Origin: Sphingobacterium lumbrici
Lineage (GTDB): Bacteria > Bacteroidota > Bacteroidia > Sphingobacteriales > Sphingobacteriaceae
Assembly (NCBI RefSeq): GCF_006476045.1
Contig: NZ_SRZY01000011.1
Span: 248,001-312,000, forward strand
Length of the DNA: 64,000 nt
Direction of reading: 5' to 3'
Shown here: positions 33,842-42,166 of the stretch, piece by piece
Position numbering within the stretch: position 1 is the stretch's first letter
Layout of the letters: each line of letters opens with the position of its first letter
Notes under the pieces: model-generated
The model's input: the letters and a program-made list of their open reading frames with translations, nothing else
Database searches by the model: none
What the model was told of the DNA's origin: nothing
Position numbers and translations under genes: made by a program

Positions 33842-34359
33842 AACCGAATGATTTCCTCAATCTGTTCGTCAATGAATTCGATTGTAATGTTGTCAGTGAA
33901 TTCATTGTTATTGTTGAGTTCGTTCTGGATATGCGGAATATGAATTTTAAGAGGAAGAACATGCATCCGCATATAGTTGCAGACACCTGTAAAATGGTCA
34001 ACACCTCGAATGTTGCCGTATTTTCCAGTTGCTACTCCTACTAGGATTGCTTTTTTGTGATAAAATGAAGCGGGGAATGTGCAGGCATCAATGAATACCT
34101 TCAGTACGCCCGGATAGCTGCCATTGTATTCCGGAATGATGAAAATAAATTTACGGGCGACAGAAATCTTCTCCTGTATGTGCGCAAAATCTTTACTTCT
34201 TTTGCCGTACAGGTCTGAGAAAATGATGTCGTGGGGAAGGTTACTTAACGAAAATATTTCCCATTCTTCACCGCGCCGTTGCAGTTGTTCTTGATAATAT
34301 CTGGCGACCTTTAAGGAGTTGCTTCCCAATCTATTTGTTCCCGAAATAATTAAATTCAT
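33838..34359 (-). CDS. NADPH-dependent FMN reductase family protein
   Basis: The product from the ATG at 34359 has 173 residues with a flavodoxin-like fold: NLIISGTNRLGSNSLKVARY (FMN phosphate loop), FIFIIPEYNGSYPGVLKVFI (about residues 72-91) and KKAILVGVATGKYGNIRG. These are the standard FMN_red motifs. It transfers electrons from NAD(P)H to FMN or quinone-like acceptors in the cytosol; the true acceptor is unknown. Its 3' end overlaps that of the LpxH-like gene by 4 bases. Confidence 0.88.
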   Translation of the reverse strand: MNLIISGTNRLGSNSLKVARYYQEQLQRRGEEWEIFSLSNLPHDIIFSDLYGKRSKDFAHIQEKISVARKFIFIIPEYNGSYPGVLKVFIDACTFPASFYHKKAILVGVATGKYGNIRGVDHFTGVCNYMRMHVLPLKIHIPHIQNELNNNNEFTDNITIEFIDEQIEEIIRF

Positions 34360-34565
34360 TGTGCTTTTGTAATTTATGTCTCTCAATGAATGACGATGTA
34401 AATGGTAAATCTATTTTTCGTATCTTAGCACGCTGAGTTATAAGCTCAGAAATGTTCTCAAAAATAGCAATTTTAACATCATTTAAGCATTTGGTAAGTT
34501 ATTGAAATGTAAATTTGGTGCGAGAACAGCAAGTGCACATTTAATAGGTAAAGGTTCAGTATCTT

Positions 34566-35363
34566 ATGGGAAAAATAATATCCATTGCAAATCAAAAAGG
34601 TGGTGTAGGTAAAACAACGACTTCTATTAATTTAGCGGCTAGTTTAGCGGTTTTGGAGTATAAGACATTGTTGGTAGATGCAGATCCTCAGGCAAACTCG
34701 ACTTCAGGTATTGGGTTTGATCCAAGAGCTATTAAAGCGAGTGTATATGAATGTTTGGTGAATGATTTAGATCCGAAAGAAGCTATTCAAAATACAGATA
34801 CTCCTAATTTAGATTTATTGCCTGCAGATATTGACTTGGTAGGTGCCGAGATTGAAATGATTAATCTGAATGAACGTGAGTATAAAATGAAAAAAATGCT
34901 CCTACAGATTAAAGACGATTATGATTTTATCATTATCGACTGTTCACCTTCATTGGGATTGATCACGATTAATGCCTTGACTGCATCGGACTCTGTCATT
35001 ATTCCGGTTCAATGTGAATATTTTGCATTAGAGGGATTGGGTAAATTATTAAATACGATAAAAATTGTCCAAAACCGTCTAAATACAGATTTAGCAATAG
35101 AAGGTATTCTACTAACCATGTACGATGTTCGTCTTCGTTTGTCTAATCAGGTGGTAGAGGAGGTGCGTACACATTTCCACGACTTGGTATTTGAAACAAT
35201 TATACAGCGTAATACCAGATTAAGTGAAGCTCCTAGTTTTGGGATTTCCGTAATCATGCACGATGCATCCTGTAAAGGCGCCATCAATTACCTGAATCTC
35301 GCGCGTGAGATTTTGCAAAAGAATGGTTTAGTAGAAGAAAATAAAGAACAAGCGATAGTATAG
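34566..35363 (+). CDS. parA: Chromosome-partitioning ATPase ParA/Soj
   Basis: ParA is a Walker-type ATPase that, with ParB and parS, segregates replicated origins. The 265-residue protein has the deviant Walker A KGGVGKTT at residues 11-18, Walker A' VDADPQANST and Walker B IIDCSPSLG, and continues with VPVQCEYFALEGL-like sequence. It is the chromosomal Soj form, lacking an N-terminal HTH. One base separates it from parB. A 180-base leader with a weak box TATCTTAG near 34420 precedes it. Confidence 0.97.
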   Translation: MGKIISIANQKGGVGKTTTSINLAASLAVLEYKTLLVDADPQANSTSGIGFDPRAIKASVYECLVNDLDPKEAIQNTDTPNLDLLPADIDLVGAEIEMINLNEREYKMKKMLLQIKDDYDFIIIDCSPSLGLITINALTASDSVIIPVQCEYFALEGLGKLLNTIKIVQNRLNTDLAIEGILLTMYDVRLRLSNQVVEEVRTHFHDLVFETIIQRNTRLSEAPSFGISVIMHDASCKGAINYLNLAREILQKNGLVEENKEQAIV

Positions 35364-35364
35364 T

Positions 35365-36285
35365 ATGGCTGCATTACAACGAAAAACAGGTTTAGGAAAA
35401 GGATTAGGAGCATTATTGCAGGATGATGTCGTGATAAATCCGAAATCTGATCAAAAGGAAGCAACAGATACAAAAACTGGGGTTCCAGCAGCAGGCAGTA
35501 TCAATTTTATTAAGGTTGAACAAATCGCTGTAAACCCTTTTCAGCCGAGAACCGATTTTGATCAGGAGGCGTTACAGGAATTAGCAGACTCTATTAAGTT
35601 ACAGGGGCTTATTCAGCCTATCACAGTACGGCAGGTCAGCAAAAACCAATATCAACTTATCAGTGGTGAGCGGAGACTGCGTGCTTCTAAACTTGCGGAT
35701 ATCACCGAAGTGCCTGCTTACGTTCGCACGGCCAACGACCAACAGATGTTGGAGATGGCACTCATCGAAAATATCCAGCGTGAAAACCTGAATGCCATCG
35801 AAGTGGCGTTGAGCTTTCAGCGTATGATTGAGGAGTGTAACCTGAAGCAGGAGGAGCTAGGTGACCGTGTAAGTAAAAATAGGTCAACAGTGACAAACTA
35901 TTTACGCCTGTTGAAATTACCCCCTGCTATACAAGCTGGTATACGTGACGGTCAGATTTCCATGGGACACGCACGTGCTTTAATCAACGTAGGGGAAGTG
36001 GATAAGCAATTATTCGTTTTCCAACAGATCATTGATAAGGGGCTATCTGTTCGGATGACCGAAATATTGGTGCGTAATATTCAGCAACAGACAAAACCCA
36101 AAAAGAATCAAAATGTTGGGAAGCAATTGGACTTTCAATATCAAAAGATTGAAGACGACTTAGCTTCCAAATTTTCAACACGTGTACGTTTGAATTTGAA
36201 AAATACCAGAGGAAAAGGTGCGATAGAAATTCCATTTGATTCGGAGGATGATTTAAGCCGCATCTTAGAATTGTTAGATTGGTAA
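35365..36285 (+). CDS. parB: Chromosome-partitioning protein ParB/Spo0J
   Basis: ParB binds parS, spreads as a CTP-dependent clamp and recruits SMC. The 306-residue protein shows the N-terminal ParA-interacting segment (TGLGKGLGALL, residues 7-17), the ParB/Srx CTPase core with ELADSIKLQGLIQPITVR and ISGERRLRASKLA, ENIQRENLNAIEVA, and the helix-turn-helix LKQEELGDRVSKNRSTVTNY. The C-terminal dimer domain follows. It overlaps the next gene by one base (TAATG). A near-match to the parS consensus lies at 16852-16867. Confidence 0.97.
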   Translation: MAALQRKTGLGKGLGALLQDDVVINPKSDQKEATDTKTGVPAAGSINFIKVEQIAVNPFQPRTDFDQEALQELADSIKLQGLIQPITVRQVSKNQYQLISGERRLRASKLADITEVPAYVRTANDQQMLEMALIENIQRENLNAIEVALSFQRMIEECNLKQEELGDRVSKNRSTVTNYLRLLKLPPAIQAGIRDGQISMGHARALINVGEVDKQLFVFQQIIDKGLSVRMTEILVRNIQQQTKPKKNQNVGKQLDFQYQKIEDDLASKFSTRVRLNLKNTRGKGAIEIPFDSEDDLSRILELLDW

Positions 36286-37007
36286 TGTATAGAATCTGTC
36301 TCTTCTTTTTTGTATTCGGTTGTGCCTGTTTTTCAGCAATGGCACAAAGTGTGGATTCAACAGCACTAAAAGTGGATTCAGTGATAGTGGCTGTGGATTC
36401 TGTTATGCAGGATATAAAAAAAGAGACTAGACAGGAGCGAAGGACGAGAGAAAAGGAAGAAAAGGAGCGCGCTAAATTTTATTATAAAGATATTCTTAAA
36501 GATTCTACCCGATTAGCGATCGAACATGTGTCACGGGTAGCTTGGAAACGTTCATTGATATTACCCGGTTGGGGGCAATACACCAATGGTGGTCTCTGGT
36601 GGATCAAGGTTCCTATTATCTATGGAGGCTTTGCTGGCGCATATTTTACATTCGATTATTGGCAATGGTATTATCGAAAATTTTTGGATGAGGCGCAGTA
36701 TCGGATAGACAATAATAACGCAGTCAATGACCCGGATCTAATTGGATTGTCGTTAGATGGTATTATTCGGATTAAAGACAATACACGCCGTAACCGAGAT
36801 CTGACTATTCTCGCTACAGCAGGGCTTTGGGGGTTAAATGTAGTGGAAGCCTATGTGACATCTATGTTAAAAAATAGATATGATATGGGAGACGATTTAA
36901 GTTTAAAGGTGTCGCCAACCTTTATGCCTTCAGGTTATTTAGGGTATCAATCTCCACTTAAAAGCCAGTTTGTGCCAGGTATAAAATTAACCTTTAACAT
37001 TCGATAG
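36285..37007 (+). CDS. DUF5683 domain membrane protein
   Basis: The start is the ATG at 36285, which overlaps the parB stop. The protein has a signal peptide (RICLFFFVFGCACFSAMAQ), a charged coiled segment (KKETRQERRTREKEEKERAK), then SLILPGWGQYTNGGLWWIKV and two hydrophobic segments (KVPIIYGGFAGAYFTFDYW; LTILATAGLWGLNVVEAYV). The LPGWGQ motif marks DUF5683. Its place between parB and dapB is conserved in Bacteroidota by my recollection. Function is unknown. Confidence 0.88.
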   Translation: MYRICLFFFVFGCACFSAMAQSVDSTALKVDSVIVAVDSVMQDIKKETRQERRTREKEEKERAKFYYKDILKDSTRLAIEHVSRVAWKRSLILPGWGQYTNGGLWWIKVPIIYGGFAGAYFTFDYWQWYYRKFLDEAQYRIDNNNAVNDPDLIGLSLDGIIRIKDNTRRNRDLTILATAGLWGLNVVEAYVTSMLKNRYDMGDDLSLKVSPTFMPSGYLGYQSPLKSQFVPGIKLTFNIR

Positions 37008-37117
37008 TTAGTTGGTAGAATATATTAAGGATTAGTATATTAGCGGTATAAAAATAAAGGGGTACAAAAATAAATGAACCAACACACACACTCTACCATA
37101 AAAAACACACAAGAAAG

Positions 37118-37879
37118 ATGAAGATAGTCTTATTAGGATATGGCAAAATGGGGCAACTGATTGAAAAGTTTGCCGTGAAGAGAGGACACGAAGTTGTGCT
37201 TATTGTGGATGAAAATAATCGATCATCTATTGGTATTGAAGATTTGGAAGGGGCGGATGTAGCGATTGATTTCAGCACACCTCACGCAGCTTTGGAGAAT
37301 ATAGGTCTATGTTTTGAGGCTGATTTGCCACTTGTTGTAGGTACAACAGGATGGTACGATCATTTGCAAGAGGTAAAGGAAGCTTGTCTCGAATCTAAAC
37401 AGTCATTGCTATACGGGTCTAATTTTAGTATAGGTGTAAATATCTTTTTCCATATCAATAAACTATTGGCCCGAGCCATTGACCCTTATAAGCAATACGA
37501 TGTGCAGGTAGAAGAAATACACCATATTCACAAATTGGATGCTCCTAGTGGTACAGCGATTACGATAGCGGAGGGGATATTAGAAAATAGTTCTGTTAAG
37601 AATACGTGGGTGAATGATGTGGTTGGTGAAGGTGAAGAGGTTATTGCGAAGTCGGATGAACTGTTGATTGAAAGTCTTAGAATAGAAGAGGTTCCGGGTA
37701 CACATACGGTTTTATATAGCTCGGAAGTTGATCAGATCGAATTTAAACATACGGCACATAATCGAGATGGCTTTGCATTGGGAGCAGTTATTGCTGCTGA
37801 ATGGCTGCAAGGAAAGACGGGATTCTATCAGGTAACTGAAATTTTTGACTTTAATCAGGTGTTAGGAGATAGGAGTTAG
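37118..37879 (+). CDS. dapB: 4-hydroxy-tetrahydrodipicolinate reductase
   Basis: DapB makes tetrahydrodipicolinate for lysine and peptidoglycan synthesis. The 253-residue protein has the nucleotide-binding turn LLGYGKMGQLIE, DVAIDFSTPHAALEN, VVGTTGW, the catalytic region VEEIHHIHKLDAPSGTA (about residues 132-148) and AHNRDGFALGAV. Length is normal for Bacteroidota DapB. The gene lies 110 bases after the DUF5683 gene and 120 before lepB. Confidence 0.96.
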   Translation: MKIVLLGYGKMGQLIEKFAVKRGHEVVLIVDENNRSSIGIEDLEGADVAIDFSTPHAALENIGLCFEADLPLVVGTTGWYDHLQEVKEACLESKQSLLYGSNFSIGVNIFFHINKLLARAIDPYKQYDVQVEEIHHIHKLDAPSGTAITIAEGILENSSVKNTWVNDVVGEGEEVIAKSDELLIESLRIEEVPGTHTVLYSSEVDQIEFKHTAHNRDGFALGAVIAAEWLQGKTGFYQVTEIFDFNQVLGDRS

Positions 37880-37971
37880 TGACTGGTAATTGGTGACTGG
37901 GGTTAGTGATTAGGGGTTGGTAGTAATAATATTTTAATAAGCTCGCCTACGCTGCGGGAGGCAGGCAAGCT
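37877..37971. repeat. Low-complexity GTGACTGG-type repeat and degraded palindrome
   Basis: From 37877 to 37922 the sequence repeats variants of AGTGACTGGTAATTGG, a pattern also seen weakly at 21378-21398. From 37943 GCCTACGCTGCGGGAGGCAGGC is a partial relative of the CCTGCCTG palindrome. Confidence 0.5.
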
Positions 37972-37999
37972 TAGTTTTGACTTTTGAATTTTTAATTAT

Positions 38000-39406
38000 A
38001 TGTGGTATATTATTTTTGGGGTATTAACAATAGTTGCTTTTTACGGGTTATGGTTGCTTTTCAAGAAGGCAGGTAAACAAGGGTGGGAGGCTATTGTGCC
38101 TTTATATAGAGAATATATCATGGCTCAGTTGGTTGCGAGACCAACTTGGTGGGTGATATTATTACTCATTCCGATTGTTAATATCTTCATTTTTTATGGA
38201 TTATATTTAGATTTTATCAAAGCTTTTGGTAAAAGACGTTTTTGGGAAAATGCAGCCGCTGTATTAATTCCTTTTATTGTCTTACCAATGTGGGGAAGGG
38301 ATCCAAATGTCAAATATTTGGGACAATCCAATACGGAAGAATTTAAGAAAAAATACCCATATAAGAAATCTGTTACGCGCGAATGGGCAGATGCGATTAT
38401 TTTTGCTACAGTAGCGGCTTCTTTGATAAGAGGATTTTTGATCGAAGCCTATATGATTCCTACAGGATCTATGGAGCGATCGTTGTTAGTAGGAGATTTC
38501 CTTTTCGTGAGTAAGCTGAACTATGGACCACGTGTCCCTAATACTCCACTTGCTTTTCCTTTTGCTCATCATACTATGCCCATTATCGGAGGTAAGGCTT
38601 ATTCGGAATTAGTTCATGTCCCGTACAAACGTCTGCCGGGTTTTGAGGTAATTGAGCGTAATGATGTTGTTGTTTTCAATTATCCAATGGAAGCTGATGC
38701 GCCATTTAACCGACCTGTAGATAAACGAGAGAATTATATTAAACGCGCTGTAGCTGTTTCAGGAGATGTTATAGAAATGAAGAAAGGGAAATTGATTGTA
38801 AATGGTACACCCGGATTCGGGTCTTCTGATATACAATCGGCTTATTTGATCTATACAGATGGGACGGGTCTTAACCCTCAGCGTCTTATTGATAAAAGAT
38901 ACGAGTTTGAGCATAGTATGGCTGAGCCCTATGTTTTATATGTGACGGATGAGGAAATAAAAGATGTAAAATCGTGGACGAATGTAGAACAGGTTATCCC
39001 GTTTGAAAATACGGCATCATCTTTCCCTCATGTAGAAGATTATGGTTGGAATTTTCACAATTTTGGACCGTTAACGATTCCTAAAAAAGGAGATGTAATT
39101 CAACTAAATACACATACCTTGCCTTTGTATAATCGGCTGATTACGGTATATGAAGGGAATACTTTAGAGCAAAGAGCAGACGGTACTTACCTTAATGGAA
39201 CCAAAGCAGATAGCTATACGGTACAAATGGATTATTATTGGATGATGGGCGATAATAGGGATAATTCATCGGATTCAAGAGAATTTGGGTTTGTTCCAGA
39301 AGATCACGTTGTAGGTAAAGCCTTGTTTACTTGGTTAAGCTGGGACAAAGACGGAACTTTCTTGTCTAAAATCCGTTGGAATAGAATTTTTAGAGGTATT
39401 AAATAG
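38000..39406 (+). CDS. lepB: Signal peptidase I with an N-terminal DUF5684-like membrane domain
   Basis: LepB removes signal peptides on the periplasmic face of the inner membrane. The protease part contains the catalytic Ser157 in PTGSMERSLLVGD and Lys248 in RENYIKRAVAVSGD, with a later MMGDNRDNSSDSREFG motif. The first 110 residues are a separate membrane module (IIFGVLTIVAFYGLWLLFKK, WVILLLIPIVNIFIFYGLYL), which explains the 468-residue length. This N-terminal extension is known in Bacteroidota. It ends the par-dapB-lepB string. Confidence 0.95.
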   Translation: MWYIIFGVLTIVAFYGLWLLFKKAGKQGWEAIVPLYREYIMAQLVARPTWWVILLLIPIVNIFIFYGLYLDFIKAFGKRRFWENAAAVLIPFIVLPMWGRDPNVKYLGQSNTEEFKKKYPYKKSVTREWADAIIFATVAASLIRGFLIEAYMIPTGSMERSLLVGDFLFVSKLNYGPRVPNTPLAFPFAHHTMPIIGGKAYSELVHVPYKRLPGFEVIERNDVVVFNYPMEADAPFNRPVDKRENYIKRAVAVSGDVIEMKKGKLIVNGTPGFGSSDIQSAYLIYTDGTGLNPQRLIDKRYEFEHSMAEPYVLYVTDEEIKDVKSWTNVEQVIPFENTASSFPHVEDYGWNFHNFGPLTIPKKGDVIQLNTHTLPLYNRLITVYEGNTLEQRADGTYLNGTKADSYTVQMDYYWMMGDNRDNSSDSREFGFVPEDHVVGKALFTWLSWDKDGTFLSKIRWNRIFRGIK

Positions 39407-39492
39407 GGATGTGAGTGGTGCGTATTGAGATGCGAGATTTGGCATTCAAATGCTTTATAAAACTTGCAAAGTATTCTACGCACTACCCAATA

Positions 39493-40212
39493 CTAAGCTT
39501 TTAGCGCTGCTAAATATCGTTTGATGGTCTCCTCCAGGCCGAGGTATAACGCATCCGATATGAGAGCATGTCCTATACTTACCTCTAATAAATCGGGTAT
39601 GTGTTGATTAAAATACGCCAGATTATTTAAATCCAGGTCGTGCCCCGCATTTAATCCCAAACCTACTTCACGCGCCTTTAACGCGGCTTTAAAATATGGG
39701 CTAATTGCTTTTTCCTTGTCAAATCCGTATTCCGCAGCATATGCTTCGGTATACAATTCAATACGATCAGTTCCGGTTTCGGCTGCTGACTCTACCATTT
39801 TTTCATCGGGATCTACAAAGATCGACACCCGAATGCCTTGATCTTGAAAGCGTTTTACCATATCGGTAAGGTACGCTTGATTTCTGATAGTATCCCAGCC
39901 ATGGTTTGACGTAAGCTGACCTAATGCATCGGGTACCAACGTAACCTGTGTCGGTTTATTAGCGAGTACAAGGTCTACAAATTTCTGTTCTTGACAGTTA
40001 CCTTCAATATTAAATTCTGTAGTGATATTAGCTTTGAGATCGTATACATCCTGATATCGTATATGCCTTTCGTCAGGTCTAGGATGTATAGTGATGCCTT
40101 CTGCTCCGAATCGTTCGCATGCTAAAGCCGTAGTCAATACGTTTGGCGTGTTTCCACCCCGAGAATTGCGAAGAGTGGCTATTTTATTGATGTTAACAGA
40201 TAATTTCGTCAT
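39493..40212 (-). CDS. pdxJ: Pyridoxine 5'-phosphate synthase
   Basis: PdxJ condenses 3-amino-2-oxopropyl phosphate with deoxyxylulose 5-phosphate to form PNP, the vitamin B6 precursor. The 239-residue TIM barrel shows [17 protein letters not shown] at the N-terminus, [13 protein letters not shown] (about residues 36-48), [18 protein letters not shown] and [11 protein letters not shown], all diagnostic. The promoter box at 40231-40238 lies 18 bases upstream of the ATG, leaving a short leader. Confidence 0.97.
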   Translation of the reverse strand: MTKLSVNINKIATLRNSRGGNTPNVLTTALACERFGAEGITIHPRPDERHIRYQDVYDLKANITTEFNIEGNCQEQKFVDLVLANKPTQVTLVPDALGQLTSNHGWDTIRNQAYLTDMVKRFQDQGIRVSIFVDPDEKMVESAAETGTDRIELYTEAYAAEYGFDKEKAISPYFKAALKAREVGLGLNAGHDLDLNNLAYFNQHIPDLLEVSIGHALISDALYLGLEETIKRYLAALKA

Positions 40213-40230
40213 GATTCCTATTTCTAACTA

Positions 40231-40238
40231 CAAACTTA
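40231..40238 (-). promoter_or_regulatory. -7 box (TAAGTTTG) for pdxJ
   Basis: The reverse strand reads TATCTAAGTTTG, identical to the box of glnS and three other genes, and ends 18 bases before the pdxJ ATG. Confidence 0.6.
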
Positions 40239-40309
40239 GATATTTTTGTAGTTATTGTGGTAGCTCGATAACGAGAATCTTGTAAGAATTTTATAAATTG
40301 CATAGGAAT

Positions 40310-41104
40310 ATGGATGGATTAGACTTTAATTTATTAGAGGGTTTTCGGCTGTTGGATATTATAGACATCCTTTTGGTTGCTGTGATTATTTATTATATCT
40401 ACAGCTTGATCAAAGGCACTATTGCTGTTAATATCCTATTGGGAGTAGGTCTTTTTTATGGTATTTATCTCGTTGTGAAACAATTGGAAATGCGGTTGTT
40501 GACCGAGATTTTCGGAGGTTTTATCTCTGTTGGTTCTATTGCACTAATTGTGGTTTTCCAACAGGAAATCCGAAGATTTTTGCTGCATATTGGTAAGAAT
40601 ATATCCTTAAGAAGAAAGAAATTCTTTTGGAGCTTCTTGGGGAGTAGAAGGACAACCCAGCAAGACCGTTCGGAAGAAATCAAACCCATTATAGAAGCGT
40701 GTAAAAGTATGTCAAAGTCACGGACGGGAGCTTTACTCGTGTTTTCTAAATATTTTGACGAAGAGTATTACCAAACAAGTGGCGAATATGTCGATGCTCC
40801 TGTGTCTAAAAGATTGTTAGAAAGTATATTCTTTAAGAACAGCCCCTTACATGATGGTGCTGTTGTCATAGTAGATTTTAGAGTGATGACTGCAAGTTCA
40901 GTGTTGCCCCTGTCGGACAGCGAGGATCTTCCTCCTCAATTTGGATTAAGACACCGTGCTGCGATTGGTGTTACGGAAGTCTCGGAAGCTGTCGCGGTGA
41001 TTGTTTCCGAAGAAACCGGAGAAATTTCGGTCGCAAAAGACGGAAATATCAATATGAATCTTACTCCCGAAGAACTGGAAAAAATTCTACGGGAAGAGTT
41101 GTAA
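40310..41104 (+). CDS. cdaA: Membrane diadenylate cyclase
   Basis: The enzyme makes cyclic di-AMP from ATP. From the ATG at 40310 it has 264 residues: three N-terminal transmembrane helices (IIDILLVAVIIYYIYSLI, AVNILLGVGLFYGIYLVV, FISVGSIALIVVF) followed by the DAC domain with LHDGAVVIVDF (DGA motif) and FGLRHRAAIGVTE (RHR motif). This is the CdaA topology. An earlier TTG start at 40298 is less likely. No CdaR-like partner or phosphodiesterase gene is adjacent. Confidence 0.94.
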   Translation: MDGLDFNLLEGFRLLDIIDILLVAVIIYYIYSLIKGTIAVNILLGVGLFYGIYLVVKQLEMRLLTEIFGGFISVGSIALIVVFQQEIRRFLLHIGKNISLRRKKFFWSFLGSRRTTQQDRSEEIKPIIEACKSMSKSRTGALLVFSKYFDEEYYQTSGEYVDAPVSKRLLESIFFKNSPLHDGAVVIVDFRVMTASSVLPLSDSEDLPPQFGLRHRAAIGVTEVSEAVAVIVSEETGEISVAKDGNINMNLTPEELEKILREEL

Positions 41105-41234
41105 TGTTTTACTGTTGGTTGATTATTTAGAATAAATTTTGGTGGTCACTTGTTTTTTTGAATAGAATTCATTTTTTCTTGTTTTGTAATGTGAATAAGA
41201 AAGCTATTTCTTAGATTTACATTAGATATGAACT

Positions 41235-41242
41235 TAATTTTG
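41235..41242 (+). promoter_or_regulatory. -7 box (TAATTTTG) immediately upstream of the DUF1338 gene
   Basis: TAATTTTG matches TAnnTTTG and is followed by just four bases (TCCT) before the ATG at 41247, the same spacing as at glnS and gltX. Confidence 0.6.
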
Positions 41243-41246
41243 TCCT

Positions 41247-42155
41247 ATGCATTTCGATGAAAATAATCCCTTAGATATTGTCTTGAATGACCTGTTTGAG
41301 CATTATCGCCAGAATGTCGCTGATGTCGACAACATAACCAAAGGCTTATTAGATAAGGGTGTTATTACATCTCAAGACGATATTGTTAATGATCATATTG
41401 CTTTTAGAACATTAGGTATTCCTCATTTGGGTATTCAGTCTTTTGAAAAGCTATTCTTAAAATACGGATATACTAAAAGAGACTATTACTATTTCGAGGG
41501 TAAGAAGTTGGACGCATATTGGTACTCGCCCCCAGCAGCATATTATCCGCGTATTTTCGTGTCCGAATTGAGGGTAGCGGATTTATCAGGAACTGCACAG
41601 GCTATCATTTCCCGATATACAAAAGGCATTACATCTGATCCCGTAGATGGGTTGGACTTGAAAAAGGGGAACGCAGTGGCTGATTTTTTGCAGACACCGT
41701 TGTGGGATTTGCCTACTTCGGAAGATTATCAGGCTTTACTTGCGGAAAGCGAATATGCCGCATGGGTAATATATAACCGTTATTACCTTAATCATTATAC
41801 GATTAGTATTCATGAATTGAAAGATGGGTACAATACGCTGGAAGAATTCAATAGTTTTTTGACTGGTATCGGAGTGAAGCTCAATACTTCAGGGGGAGTT
41901 ATTAAAACAAGTGATGATGGGTTATTACGTCAAAGTAGCACTGTCTCGGCACTCTATAAAGCGGAATTTGCGGATGGCAGGTCGTTGGAAATTGCGGGCA
42001 GCTACGTTGAATTTGCCGAACGCAGTGTCTTACCTGAGTATAAAGATATACCGAAAGAACAGATTCAACCGCATCATCGCAGGGATGGTTTTGAAACAAA
42101 TAATGCGGATAAAATTTTTGAAAGTACGTATACCACGCAGATCAAAGGTTCCTAA
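41247..42155 (+). CDS. hglS: 2-oxoadipate dioxygenase/decarboxylase, HglS/DUF1338 family
   Basis: HglS is an Fe(II) enzyme that turns 2-oxoadipate into D-2-hydroxyglutarate with oxygen, a late step of lysine breakdown characterised in Pseudomonas putida. The 302-residue protein shows candidate metal ligands His50 (NDHIAFRT, with the conserved Arg54 four residues on), His183 or His189 (LNHYTISIHE) and Glu255 (SYVEFAER), in a vicinal-oxygen-chelate-like arrangement. It is shorter than the Pseudomonas enzyme. It is followed 11 bases later by a D-2-hydroxyglutarate dehydrogenase-like gene, which would use its product. Confidence 0.88.
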   Translation: MHFDENNPLDIVLNDLFEHYRQNVADVDNITKGLLDKGVITSQDDIVNDHIAFRTLGIPHLGIQSFEKLFLKYGYTKRDYYYFEGKKLDAYWYSPPAAYYPRIFVSELRVADLSGTAQAIISRYTKGITSDPVDGLDLKKGNAVADFLQTPLWDLPTSEDYQALLAESEYAAWVIYNRYYLNHYTISIHELKDGYNTLEEFNSFLTGIGVKLNTSGGVIKTSDDGLLRQSSTVSALYKAEFADGRSLEIAGSYVEFAERSVLPEYKDIPKEQIQPHHRRDGFETNNADKIFESTYTTQIKGS

Positions 42156-42166
42156 ATTGACGAATT

